From Clostridia bacterium (GTDB lineage Bacteria > Bacillota > Clostridia > Christensenellales > Aristaeellaceae), in the NCBI GenBank assembly GCA_017481825.1, contig JAFUOR010000001.1:1-64000 (forward strand): 64,000 nt of DNA, in the 5' to 3' direction. A model generated the notes under the pieces. It had not been told where the DNA came from and made no database searches. It worked only from the letters and a program-made list of their open reading frames with translations. Positions 39,262 through 47,715 of this stretch are shown here, one piece after another. The stretch's first letter is position 1; each line of letters starts with the position of its first letter. The position numbers were made by a program, and so were the translations under genes.

Positions 39262-40533
39262 TCACTCTGCCGCAAAGGCCGTCAGCTCAACCACCTGACC
39301 CTGATGCACGCGGGATTCCTCCGCTGCCAGGGCAACATAGTGGCTCTCCACAGAGCGGGAAATGGTCGTCAGTGCGCCGGACATGCCCTTGCCCTCCAGC
39401 AGATCAAGGAAGTCCGCCACCATGCGCACGTCGCCGCCGCCATGGCCGGAGAAGTCGCTGGTCAGCTTGCGCACGTCGATCTCCTCCGCCACCTGCCCGA
39501 AGGAATGCACACGGATGATGTTGCGCTCCATATCTGCAAAGATTTCGCCGCCGGTGCCCATCAGGCGGATACAGCGTCCGCCAGTGGCCGTGAAGGCCGT
39601 CATGGTGAAGGCGACGGTCACGTCATCCTCCAGCTGTAGCGACACCACCTGATGATCCACCACATCGTTATCCATCTGGTAGACGCAGCGGCCGTAATCG
39701 CCCGTGGCCAGCGCCTGGCGCAGTTTCTCCTCCGTGGGCTCGGGTGCAACCACGTTGACCGGCCAGCAATCGCCGCTGCGGCGGTACAGATCAAGGTAGA
39801 AGCGCTGGGCATTGTAGGGACAGGCATCCTTCGCCGGGCAATCATCGCCGCAGCGTTCAGGCGCGCCCTTGGGCATATGATCGCGGGTGAAGTGGCTCAG
39901 ATGTCCAAAGGACGTGACCCTTTGGCACCTTTTGCCCGTCAGCCACAAAAGCATATCCATATCATGGCAGCACTTGGCCAGGATCATCGGCGTGGTGTCC
40001 GCTGCCACATGCCAGTTGCCGCGCACGAAGGAATGCGCCTGATGCCAGTAGCACACCCGCTCGATGGCCTCGACATTCATGATCTGACCCACGCGGCCAG
40101 CCTCGATCAACTGCTTGATGGTCTGATAGAACACCGTATAGCGCAGCACATGGCACACGATGACATGACGCTGCTTTTCCTCTGCCAGCTGGGCAATGTG
40201 GCGGCACTCCGACACGGTGCGGGCCGCAGGCTTCTCCAGCAGCAGATGATAACCCAGGTTCAGCGCGTCGATGGCAGGCTGATAGTGCACATCGTCCGGG
40301 GTGCAGATGAACAGCACATCTGCAAGGCGCGGCTGCCGGAGCAGGCTTTCGACGCTGTCAAAGCACATGTCAGCTTTCACGCCGTAGCGCTGGGCCGCAA
40401 CCTGCACGCGGTCAGGCCTGATATCCGCCACGGCCACCAGCTCCGCACGCTCAGGATACTGCTCCAGGCAGCGGGCATAGGTTTCCAGCCCGCGGGAGCC
40501 CAGACCGGCGATGGCAATGGTAATTTTCTTCAT
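39262..40533 (-). CDS. Gfo/Idh/MocA-family oxidoreductase
   Basis: A 423-residue NAD(P)-dependent sugar or inositol dehydrogenase-like protein. IAIAGLGSRG is the Rossmann dinucleotide-binding turn; LLLEKPAART carries the EKP motif; CHDMDMLLWLTG has the catalytic-type His/Asp. An insert CGDDCPAKDACPYNA with four cysteines is seen in one subfamily of these enzymes and may bind metal. Its substrate is unknown. ATG 40533 follows AAGGAGG. It heads a two-gene operon with the MATE exporter. Confidence 0.88.
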   Translation of the reverse strand: MKKITIAIAGLGSRGLETYARCLEQYPERAELVAVADIRPDRVQVAAQRYGVKADMCFDSVESLLRQPRLADVLFICTPDDVHYQPAIDALNLGYHLLLEKPAARTVSECRHIAQLAEEKQRHVIVCHVLRYTVFYQTIKQLIEAGRVGQIMNVEAIERVCYWHQAHSFVRGNWHVAADTTPMILAKCCHDMDMLLWLTGKRCQRVTSFGHLSHFTRDHMPKGAPERCGDDCPAKDACPYNAQRFYLDLYRRSGDCWPVNVVAPEPTEEKLRQALATGDYGRCVYQMDNDVVDHQVVSLQLEDDVTVAFTMTAFTATGGRCIRLMGTGGEIFADMERNIIRVHSFGQVAEEIDVRKLTSDFSGHGGGDVRMVADFLDLLEGKGMSGALTTISRSVESHYVALAAEESRVHQGQVVELTAFAAE

Positions 40534-40703
40534 ATCAAATGCCTCCTTGATCGAAAACATTGCTTTACAGGATTCGCCGCAATCCGCCGCTTCCCTGCAA
40601 GGAATACAAAAAATCCTCCGGACAGCTTCCATATCCGGCCCGGGCGCATATCATGGATGTTGTCCGCCAAGGCGGCGAATATCTGTCATGAGGTGACATG
40701 AAT

Positions 40704-41039
40704 ATGAGCAAGAATTATAGTTGTCCCGTGGAGCTCCATCTGCATGAGGTTCAGGGCAGCGTTCAGAATACCGGAAGCGACTGCAATGCCCACAGCCACC
40801 GCTTCGCCACCGTCTCCTGCGAGCCCATCGCCACCGGAAACGGCGATCACGTCCACCAGGTGACCTTCCGCACGGACACCTACAATGGCCATTACCATGA
40901 GTTCACCGGCCGTACCACCGGCGAATTTGAGGTATGCGAGGGTCACGTGCACTATCTGGAGGGCCGCACCAGCGAACAGGCCGGCCACCGCCACTGCTTC
41001 AAATGCATCACGCACATTGAGGATCCGACGGAGGACTGA
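40704..41039 (+). CDS. YmaF-like His-rich protein
   Basis: A 111-residue cytoplasmic protein with six HXH motifs (HLH, HSH, HVH, HYH, HVH, HRH) spaced along the chain, plus a few cysteines (VCEG, CFKC). It resembles the YmaF family of Bacillus and Clostridia, whose function is unknown; metal binding is an obvious guess. ATG 40704 has GAGGTGA 9 bases upstream; ATG 40698 is too close to it. Followed by a strong terminator. Confidence 0.8.
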   Translation: MSKNYSCPVELHLHEVQGSVQNTGSDCNAHSHRFATVSCEPIATGNGDHVHQVTFRTDTYNGHYHEFTGRTTGEFEVCEGHVHYLEGRTSEQAGHRHCFKCITHIEDPTED

Positions 41040-41055
41040 TTCCCCGCATCAAAAA

Positions 41056-41088
41056 GGCTGCCGCGTGTCTGCTTGCGCGGCAGCCCTT
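41056..41088. terminator. Bidirectional terminator
   Basis: Perfect 10-base-pair stem GGCTGCCGCG (41056-41065) with 41076-41085, A5 on the left and CTTCTTT on the right, between convergent genes. Confidence 0.8.
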
Positions 41089-41110
41089 CTTTGATTGTTG
41101 CAGCTTACGC

Positions 41111-42157
41111 TCATAGCGAGCGATGCCCCATCCCGCAGCTTTCGCGCACGATCAGCGAGCATTCCCGGATCTGGCTGAAGGAATATACATTGCCGCCGCT
41201 GATGGCGCTGATCAGCTCGGACACCGCATTCTTTCCATGGTCAGCCGGGTGAAGATCCACCGTGGTCAGCGGCGGATTGAGGTAGGGGGTGAAGAACTGG
41301 TTGTCACAACCGATCAGCGCCACATCCTCGGGCACGCGAAGGTTCAGGCGCTGCAGCTCGCGCAGGGCGCCAAGGGCCACCAGATCATTGATGGCGATGA
41401 GGGCCGTGGGGCGCTTCTCCGCCGACAAACTGGCAAAGAGCTTCGCCACGCACATTTCGCCATCCCGCGGACTGAAGCCGCTTTCCGTACCGATGCGCAG
41501 CACCTGCTTGCCAAGGCGCTTCATCTCGGCATAGAAGGCCTGCTCCCGTATGGAAGCGGATCGGTTGCTGCTGCTGCCGCCAATAAAGGCAATGCGTTCA
41601 TGCCCCAGGGAAAGCAGATGAGCAATGCTCTTGCGTATGCTCAGTGACAAATCGGAAGTGATGTTAATGCAGTCCAGCCCTTCGATGCGCGGGCCGATAA
41701 TCGCCAGCGGCATCACCTGGCGCAGGCGTTCCATATGGCTGAGCAGCTCGCTGTCCGTGCCGTTTTCCACCATGGAGCCAATCAGCACTGCACCTGCGGG
41801 CCGATGCTCAATCAGCTGGTTGATCAGAGCCGGACTGACGGGTTCGTTCAGATCATGGCTGTAAAGCTGCAGGGCATAGCCATTACGGCGGGCTGCTTCC
41901 TCCGCGCCGGCAGCAAGGCTGGCAAAGTAGGGGTTGGACAGGTTGGAAACAACCAACGCCAACGTCCGGTTCTCCGGAGCGCGTTCCTGCGTTCTGCGTG
42001 AGGCTGGCGGACAATAATTCAGCGCCGCGATGGCCTGCTCCACCTTCTGCTTCGCTGCCCTGCTGGCGCTGCCGCCTGAGAGCACTCGGGAAACTGTTGC
42101 AATGGATACACCGGCATAATCCGCAACGTCATAGATCGTGGCTTGCTTTTCGCTCAT
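41111..42157 (-). CDS. LacI-family transcriptional regulator
   Basis: A 348-residue repressor. ATIYDVADYAGVSIATVSRVL is the LacI HTH and hinge start; the periplasmic-binding-protein-like core (about 63-348) has LALVVSNLSNPYFA, IAFIGGSS and DVALIGCDNQFFTPYLNPPL. It is divergent from the sugar ABC operon at 42471 and most likely controls it in response to a carbohydrate. ATG 42157 lies 10 bases after AAGGAAG. Confidence 0.92.
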   Translation of the reverse strand: MSEKQATIYDVADYAGVSIATVSRVLSGGSASRAAKQKVEQAIAALNYCPPASRRTQERAPENRTLALVVSNLSNPYFASLAAGAEEAARRNGYALQLYSHDLNEPVSPALINQLIEHRPAGAVLIGSMVENGTDSELLSHMERLRQVMPLAIIGPRIEGLDCINITSDLSLSIRKSIAHLLSLGHERIAFIGGSSSNRSASIREQAFYAEMKRLGKQVLRIGTESGFSPRDGEMCVAKLFASLSAEKRPTALIAINDLVALGALRELQRLNLRVPEDVALIGCDNQFFTPYLNPPLTTVDLHPADHGKNAVSELISAISGGNVYSFSQIRECSLIVRESCGMGHRSL

Positions 42158-42190
42158 CTGAATCGCACTTCCTTCGTTATTGTACTCAAC

Positions 42191-42219
42191 ATTATAGCAG
42201 ATATCTTACGTAATTACAA
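42191..42219 (-). promoter_or_regulatory. Sigma-A promoter of the lacI-type gene with embedded TTACGTAA palindrome
   Basis: Minus strand TTGTAA (complement of 42214-42219), 17-base spacer, TATAAT (complement of 42191-42196). The spacer contains TTACGTAA (42206-42213), a CG-centred palindrome that could be an autoregulatory LacI operator. Confidence 0.65.
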
Positions 42220-42225
42220 GAAAAT

Positions 42226-42416
42226 TTGTAAGAAGATGAAAGCAATGGTGAAACTTGCAATAATTGAGAGCCCAATCATCCGTTTTCAATAACTTTCTTT
42301 GAAAATCTTTCAAAAACAGTGTTGACGAAGTTGTCGTGCAGATGTATAATAATGCCGTAGTTAGCCCAGATAGCACAGCACCATTGAAACGAAGCATGAA
42401 AGAACTTGTAAGAAGA
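42226..42416 (+). repeat. Pair of 11-base direct repeats flanking the ABC operon promoter
   Basis: TTGTAAGAAGA occurs at 42226-42236 and again at 42406-42416, either side of the promoter at 42322-42350. They may be regulator half-sites; no function is proven. Confidence 0.4.
42322..42350 (+). promoter_or_regulatory. Sigma-A promoter of the sugar ABC operon
   Basis: TTGACG at 42322-42327, 17-base spacer, TATAAT at 42345-42350, near consensus. The leader is about 114 bases to the start codon. Confidence 0.82.
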
Positions 42417-42470
42417 CGCGTATCAAACGGGAGACCCCGTTTAGATAAACAACACAAGGAGGAACCTCAC

Positions 42471-43721
42471 ATGAAGAAACTGCTTTCCCTGATCCTGGCA
42501 GTCATGATGCTCCTGTCCGTAGCCAGCTTCGCCCTGGCCGAGGAGAAGCAGGTGCTGACCGTGGTCACCTGGGACGCCAACACCACCCCCTACCTGGTCG
42601 CGCAGGAGACCGCCTTCGAGGCCGCTTATCCCAACGTTGACCTGCAGTACATCGACGTTGCCTCTCAGGACTACGCCATCAAGGTTGGCACCATGCTGTC
42701 CGGCAACGACACCAGCGATGTCATCATGGTCAAGGGCGACAGCGATCTGCTGACCTGGAAGCAGCAGGGCTACGCCGCTTCCCTGGACGAGTACATCGCC
42801 AAGGACAACTATGATCTCTCCGGCCTGGTCGGCACCGAGGTCAACTACAACATCGACGGCCAGCAGTACGCTCTGCCCTTCCGCAGCGACTTCTGGGTCC
42901 TGTTCTACAACAAGGATCTGTTCGACGCTGCCGGCGTGGCCTACCCCACCAACGACATGACCTGGGAGCAGTACGCTGAGCTGGCCAAGACCATGACCAA
43001 GGACGGCGTGTACGGCACCCACTATCACACCTGGCTGTCCTGCGTGGCCAACTGGACTGTTTGCGACGGCGTGAACACCCTGGCTGACCTGCAGTACGAC
43101 GACATGAAGTACTTCTACGACCTGTACTTCGATCTGGAAGACGCCGGTGCTACCCGCGCCTACTCCGAGCTGAAGGCTTCCGGCCTGCACTACTCCGCGG
43201 CCTTCGCCAACGGCGACATCGCCATGATGCCCATGGGCTACTGGTACCTGTCCACCCTGATCGGCTACAACAACGACGGCGTGTGCAACTTCAACTGGGG
43301 CATCACCGCCGTGCCTAACGCTGAGGGCGTTGCTGCCGGTTCCACCTTCGGTAACCTGACCGGCGCGATGATCAACGCCAAGGCCAAGAACCCTGATCTG
43401 GCCTGGACCTACATCTCCTGGCTGTGCGGCGAAGAGGGCGCCAAGGCGACCGCTTCCACCGGTACCCGTCCCGCTTACGTGTCTGAGGACGTTGCCGCGA
43501 TCATGTCCTCCGTGGCTGGCTTCCCCACCGACGACGCCTCCAAGGCTGCTCTGCTGCCCTCCTACGTTGGCATGGAATGGCCCGTGGTTGATTACCTCGC
43601 CCAGATCAAGACCATCGTCGAAGAGACTCACACCGCCATCATGACCCGCGAGCTGACCGTTGAGGAAGGCATCGAGGAAATGCATGAGCGCATTGAGGAC
43701 GAAGGCCTGGTTGCCGAGTAA
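42471..43721 (+). CDS. Carbohydrate ABC transporter substrate-binding protein (family 1)
   Basis: A 416-residue exported binding protein. The signal peptide MKKLLSLILAVMMLLSVASFALA lacks a lipobox Cys, unusual for a Gram-positive binding protein but shared with other secreted proteins in this window. VLTVVTWDANTTPYLVAQE, PFRSDFWVLFYNKDLFDAAG and INAKAKNPDLAWTYISWLCG are family 1 (UgpB/MalE-like) hallmarks. ATG 42471 follows AAGGAGG. A hairpin after the stop separates it from the permeases, which would make the binding protein the most abundant product. Confidence 0.92.
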   Translation: MKKLLSLILAVMMLLSVASFALAEEKQVLTVVTWDANTTPYLVAQETAFEAAYPNVDLQYIDVASQDYAIKVGTMLSGNDTSDVIMVKGDSDLLTWKQQGYAASLDEYIAKDNYDLSGLVGTEVNYNIDGQQYALPFRSDFWVLFYNKDLFDAAGVAYPTNDMTWEQYAELAKTMTKDGVYGTHYHTWLSCVANWTVCDGVNTLADLQYDDMKYFYDLYFDLEDAGATRAYSELKASGLHYSAAFANGDIAMMPMGYWYLSTLIGYNNDGVCNFNWGITAVPNAEGVAAGSTFGNLTGAMINAKAKNPDLAWTYISWLCGEEGAKATASTGTRPAYVSEDVAAIMSSVAGFPTDDASKAALLPSYVGMEWPVVDYLAQIKTIVEETHTAIMTRELTVEEGIEEMHERIEDEGLVAE

Positions 43722-43755
43722 TCCTCTGCCACAACTGAATTGACCCAGTAAACAC

Positions 43756-43798
43756 GGGCGGGAATGGCGACGCTTCGGCTCTCGTCCTTCCCGCCCTT
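43756..43798 (+). terminator. Partial terminator / mRNA-stabilising hairpin after the binding-protein gene
   Basis: GGGCGGGAA (43756-43764) pairs with TTCCCGCCC (43788-43796), extended inward imperfectly with a TTCG loop, then TTCTCTT. Position between binding protein and permease genes fits differential expression. Confidence 0.65.
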
Positions 43799-43907
43799 CT
43801 CTTGAATGAGCATCAAGGCGTACCCGAGGCGGCGGATTCTCCGCCCCTTCGCGTGCGTCTTGATCGACGCAGATGAAACCTTCGTTTGAAAGGAGAGCAC
43901 AACCATC

Positions 43908-44882
43908 ATGGCACAATCTGCTGCAACCAAGCGCAGGAAGGGCATGAGCAGGCTTGAAAAAAAGAACACGCTCATTGCCTACTCCTTCATTGCCCCCAAC
44001 TTCCTTGGCTTTGCCCTCTTTACCCTGGTACCGGTCGTCTGTTCCGTTCTTCTCTCCTTCATGGAGTGGAACGGCGGCGTTATCTCCAACATGAAGTGGG
44101 TCGGTCTTGAGAACTACGCCACCATCTTCAAGTTTGAAAAGATCATCGAAAAGGGCATGGAGGATGGCAACTGGCTCTATTTCTTTGAGCGCGTTGACCT
44201 GGGCATTACACTGAAGAACACCGTCTTCTACACCCTTGTGACCGTACCGCTGACGCTGGTTTGCGCCATTGGCCTGGCCATTGCGCTGAACAAGGCTGTC
44301 AAGGGCGCCATCGTCTTCCGTACCATCTTCTTCTTCCCCTATGTTGCCTCCATGGTCGCCATCTGCGTGTGCTGGAACTTCATGCTCATGAAGGACGGCC
44401 CCATCAACCAGATGATCATGTCCATCGGCATCCCCTTCAATAAATCCTGGACGGCGGACAGCACCATGGCCATGTGGGCCATCATCATGGTCAGCGTCTG
44501 GCGTTCGATGGGCTACTACATGGTTATCTACCTGGCTGCGCTCCAGGGCATCCCGCGCGAGCTCTACGAGGCCGCGACGGTGGACGGCGCCAACAAGTGG
44601 CAGCAGTTCCGCAACGTCACGCTGCCCCAGCTCAAGCCCACGACCTTCTTCGCCTCCGTGATGATGGTCATCTCCTGCTTCAAGATCTACGACGTGGTTG
44701 CCATCATGACCGAGGGCGGCCCCGGTCGAAGCACCAAGATGCTGGTTACCTACACCTATGATCTGGCCTTCCAGCAGAGCAAGTACGGCGTAGCCAGCGC
44801 CGCGTCCATGGTGCTGCTGGTGATCGTGCTGATCATCACCATCATCCAGTTCTCCAGCGAAAAGAAATTTGCCCGAGACTAA
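43908..44882 (+). CDS. Sugar ABC transporter permease (MalF/UgpA type)
   Basis: A 324-residue membrane protein with six predicted helices. PNFLGFALFTLVPVVCSVLL is the first helix; the EAA loop reads ELYEAATVDGANKWQQFRNV with the conserved Gly and following TLPQLKPT. It pairs with the MalG-type permease 18 bases downstream to form the membrane channel. No ATPase gene is in the operon, so a shared MsmX-type ATPase is likely. ATG 43908 follows AAGGAG at 11 bases. Confidence 0.93.
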   Translation: MAQSAATKRRKGMSRLEKKNTLIAYSFIAPNFLGFALFTLVPVVCSVLLSFMEWNGGVISNMKWVGLENYATIFKFEKIIEKGMEDGNWLYFFERVDLGITLKNTVFYTLVTVPLTLVCAIGLAIALNKAVKGAIVFRTIFFFPYVASMVAICVCWNFMLMKDGPINQMIMSIGIPFNKSWTADSTMAMWAIIMVSVWRSMGYYMVIYLAALQGIPRELYEAATVDGANKWQQFRNVTLPQLKPTTFFASVMMVISCFKIYDVVAIMTEGGPGRSTKMLVTYTYDLAFQQSKYGVASAASMVLLVIVLIITIIQFSSEKKFARD

Positions 44883-44900
44883 GAAAGGAGGTCAAACAAT

Positions 44901-45776
44901 ATGAGTCAGGCTGTTATGTACACCAAGCAGCGCGAGATCCGCAAGGATAATCCCGTCACCCGAGCCATCGGCAAGACGCTTCTGTACGTTCTGCTGATCG
45001 GCGTTGCCATCTTCACTCTGCTGCCCTTCGTATGGATGATCTCCTCCTCCCTCAAGCTGGACCGCGAGGTGTTCATCTATCCCATCCAGTGGATTCCCGA
45101 GACCTTCCACTGGGAGAACTACTCCCTGATCTGGCAGAAGGTGCCGCTGCTGACCTACACGAAGAACACTGCCATCATCGCGTTGGTCGTCACCTTCCTG
45201 CAGACGCTCACCTCCTCCTTTGCGGCCTACGCCTTTGCCAAGCTGCACTTCAAGGGCCGCGATGTGCTGTTCCTGGCCTACATCGCCACCATCGCGGTGC
45301 CGTGGCAGGCCTACATGCTGCCCCAGTTCATCATGATGCGCTCCATGGGTCTGTACGACACCCTGCTGGCGCTGGTGATCCTGCAGGCGTTCAGCGCCTT
45401 CGGCGTGTTCCTGATGCGCCAGTTCTACCAGTCCATCCCCGATGAGCTGTGCGAAGCCGCCCGCATCGACGGTCTGAGTGAATACGGCATCTGGGCGCGC
45501 ATCATGCTGCCCCTGTCAAAGGCCTCCATCGCCACGCTGGTCATCTTCACCTTCATCGGCACCTGGAACGACTACATGGGCCCCATGATCTACCTGACCA
45601 CCGACGCCAACAAGACCATCCAGGTCGGTCTGCGCCGCTTCATTCAGGAGAACTCCAGCGATTACCACCTGATCATGGCTGCATCGCTGTGCTCCCTGCT
45701 GCCCGTGTCCATCGTCTTCCTGTGCCTGCAGCGTTACTTCATCGAGGGTATTGCCACCTCCGGCCTCAAGGGTTAA
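44901..45776 (+). CDS. Sugar ABC transporter permease (MalG/UgpE type)
   Basis: A 291-residue membrane protein with six predicted helices. The EAA loop is ELCEAARIDGLSEYGIWARI, followed by MLPLSKAS, and IATSGLKG at the end is the usual C-terminus of this family. It forms a heterodimer with the 43908 gene product. ATG 44901 follows AAAGGAGG. Confidence 0.94.
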   Translation: MSQAVMYTKQREIRKDNPVTRAIGKTLLYVLLIGVAIFTLLPFVWMISSSLKLDREVFIYPIQWIPETFHWENYSLIWQKVPLLTYTKNTAIIALVVTFLQTLTSSFAAYAFAKLHFKGRDVLFLAYIATIAVPWQAYMLPQFIMMRSMGLYDTLLALVILQAFSAFGVFLMRQFYQSIPDELCEAARIDGLSEYGIWARIMLPLSKASIATLVIFTFIGTWNDYMGPMIYLTTDANKTIQVGLRRFIQENSSDYHLIMAASLCSLLPVSIVFLCLQRYFIEGIATSGLKG

Positions 45777-45809
45777 GGAGGGCTTCGCCCCGTTCTTTTC
45801 CATCCGTTT

Positions 45810-45875
45810 CACGCGGGAGAGGTTGTTCTCTCCCCGTGTTTCGGACTCAGCACACGTTTGGCGCGTGTTGAGTCC
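45810..45875 (+). terminator. Two consecutive hairpins between permease and DUF2264 genes
   Basis: First: GGGAGAG/CTCTCCC (45815-45821 with 45828-45834). Second: GGACTCA-CACACG (45843-45856) with CGTGTTGAGTCC (45864-45875). The T-tract is weak, so they may slow rather than stop transcription or protect the transcript. Confidence 0.55.
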
Positions 45876-45912
45876 GGAACACCCACTTCCACACCAGGAA
45901 GGAATGATACAT

Positions 45913-47715
45913 ATGAATGAGATTCGTTCCAATCCCATACGCACCCGTCAGGACATGGTGCAGGCTGCCCTGCAGCTCATCACGCCCCTGACCAGGCATC
46001 TGACCCCCGGCAATGCCCGGCTGATGCTGGGGCACACCGGCGCAGGCTACGACGAGGGCATCGCCGGCATGGAGGGCTTCTCCCGCGTGCTATGGGCGCT
46101 GGTGCCCATGCTGGCTGGCAAATGTCCCGAGGCGGAGTCCCTGTGGGCACTGTGGCGGGAGGGCATCATCCATGGCACCGATCCCGATCACGAGGAATAC
46201 TGGGGCGATATCGGTCCCTTTGACCAGCGCATGGTCGAGATGGCCGTGATGGGCATGGCGCTGTGCCTGATCCCCGAGCGTTTCTATCACGAGCTGACAC
46301 CCGTGCAGCAGGATAACCTCTACCGCTGGCTGGATCAGATCAACCAGCATGAGATGCCGAAAAACAACTGGCAGTTCTTCCGCATTCTGGTCAACATCGG
46401 CTTCATGAATGTGGGCCGTCCGGTGAACGAGGACCGCCTCCGCCGCGACCTTGATGACATGGAGGGGCATTATGTCACGGATGGCTGGTACTTTGACAAG
46501 GCCACCCAGCGCGACTACTACACCCTCTGGGCGTTCCACTATTATGGCCTGGTGTACGCCCGGGTCATGGCGGATCGCGATCCGGAACGGGCAGCGCGCT
46601 TCCGCAAGCGGGCGCAGCTCATTGCGCCGCGCTTTGCCTGCTGGTTCGACCGCGAGGGCCGAGGGCTGCCCTATGGCCGGAGCCTCACCTACCGCTTTGC
46701 CCAGAGCAGCTTTTTCAGTGCCTGTGCGCTGGCGGGCGTGACTGCCCAGGGGCTTGACTGGGGCGAAGTGAAGGGGCTGCTCCTGCGCAATGTGCGCTTC
46801 TGGATGCAGCAGCCCATCTTTGACCGGGATGGCGTGCTGACCATCGGCTATGGCTATCCGAATCTGGTGATCTCCGAGGGCTACAACGCCCCCGGCTCGC
46901 CCTACTGGGCGATGAAGGTCTTCGCCGTACTGGCGCTGCCGCAGGAGCATCCCTTCTGGCAGGCGGAGGAAAAGCCCTATACGCCGCCCCGTCTCTTCTG
47001 CGACGAACAGGTGCGCCTGCTTCTGACCCGCGACGCACAGAACCGTCAGGTCATCGCTTATACCGCCGGGAACCATGCCTACGAGCACATGCACGAGGAC
47101 GAAAAATACGAGAAGTTCGCCTACTCGACCCAGTTCACCTTCTCCGTGGTGAAGGAGGCCGGGACGCTGAAAAAGGGTGCCTTTGACTCCATGCTGGTTG
47201 TGAAATCCGGCAAGGATCTCTGGCACGCCCGCAGCGGCTGCGATACCTTCTCCCTGACGGAGAAGGAGGTTTCCTTCACCTGGAGCCCCATGGACGGCGT
47301 GCACATCGACAGCCGCATCATCCCCGTGGGCATGTGGCATGTGCGCAGGCATGTGATCACCTCTGATCGTCCTCTGGAGGGCGCTGAGGCTGCCTTTGCC
47401 GTCGCCCGGGACAAGGCTGGCCGCCGCCTGTGCGACCGTATCCCGACAGCCTTCTCTGCCGATGAGGCTTCCGCCATTGCCCATGGCGAGCAGGGCACAT
47501 CGGCCATATATGCCATCAGGGGATACACCCAGGGCGAGGTCATCGTCCCAGAGGTCAATACCAACCTGCTGGTCTCCCGCACGGTCATCCCCACCCTGCA
47601 CGCAGCAATCCCCGCCGGCACCACGACGCTCGTCTGCGCTGTGTTTGCCGATGCGGACGACATATGCCCCAACGCTATTCCGGAAGAGGTGCTGAGCATT
47701 GCGCAATCATGCTGA
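45913..47715 (+). CDS. DUF2264 domain-containing protein
   Basis: A 600-residue cytoplasmic protein of the DUF2264 family. The first 370 residues are an (alpha/alpha)-barrel-like part (RQDMVQAALQLITPLTRHL, YDEGIAGMEGFSRVLWALVP, NNWQFFRILVNIGF, GWYFDKATQRDYYTLWAFHY). A beta-rich C-terminal half follows (FTFSVVKEAG, VSFTWSPMDGVHIDSRII). I recall DUF2264 members near pectin and glucuronide degradation genes; catalysis is not established here. ATG 45913 follows AGGAAGGA. Its 3' end overlaps the GH88 gene by 17 bases. Confidence 0.87.
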   Translation: MNEIRSNPIRTRQDMVQAALQLITPLTRHLTPGNARLMLGHTGAGYDEGIAGMEGFSRVLWALVPMLAGKCPEAESLWALWREGIIHGTDPDHEEYWGDIGPFDQRMVEMAVMGMALCLIPERFYHELTPVQQDNLYRWLDQINQHEMPKNNWQFFRILVNIGFMNVGRPVNEDRLRRDLDDMEGHYVTDGWYFDKATQRDYYTLWAFHYYGLVYARVMADRDPERAARFRKRAQLIAPRFACWFDREGRGLPYGRSLTYRFAQSSFFSACALAGVTAQGLDWGEVKGLLLRNVRFWMQQPIFDRDGVLTIGYGYPNLVISEGYNAPGSPYWAMKVFAVLALPQEHPFWQAEEKPYTPPRLFCDEQVRLLLTRDAQNRQVIAYTAGNHAYEHMHEDEKYEKFAYSTQFTFSVVKEAGTLKKGAFDSMLVVKSGKDLWHARSGCDTFSLTEKEVSFTWSPMDGVHIDSRIIPVGMWHVRRHVITSDRPLEGAEAAFAVARDKAGRRLCDRIPTAFSADEASAIAHGEQGTSAIYAIRGYTQGEVIVPEVNTNLLVSRTVIPTLHAAIPAGTTTLVCAVFADADDICPNAIPEEVLSIAQSC

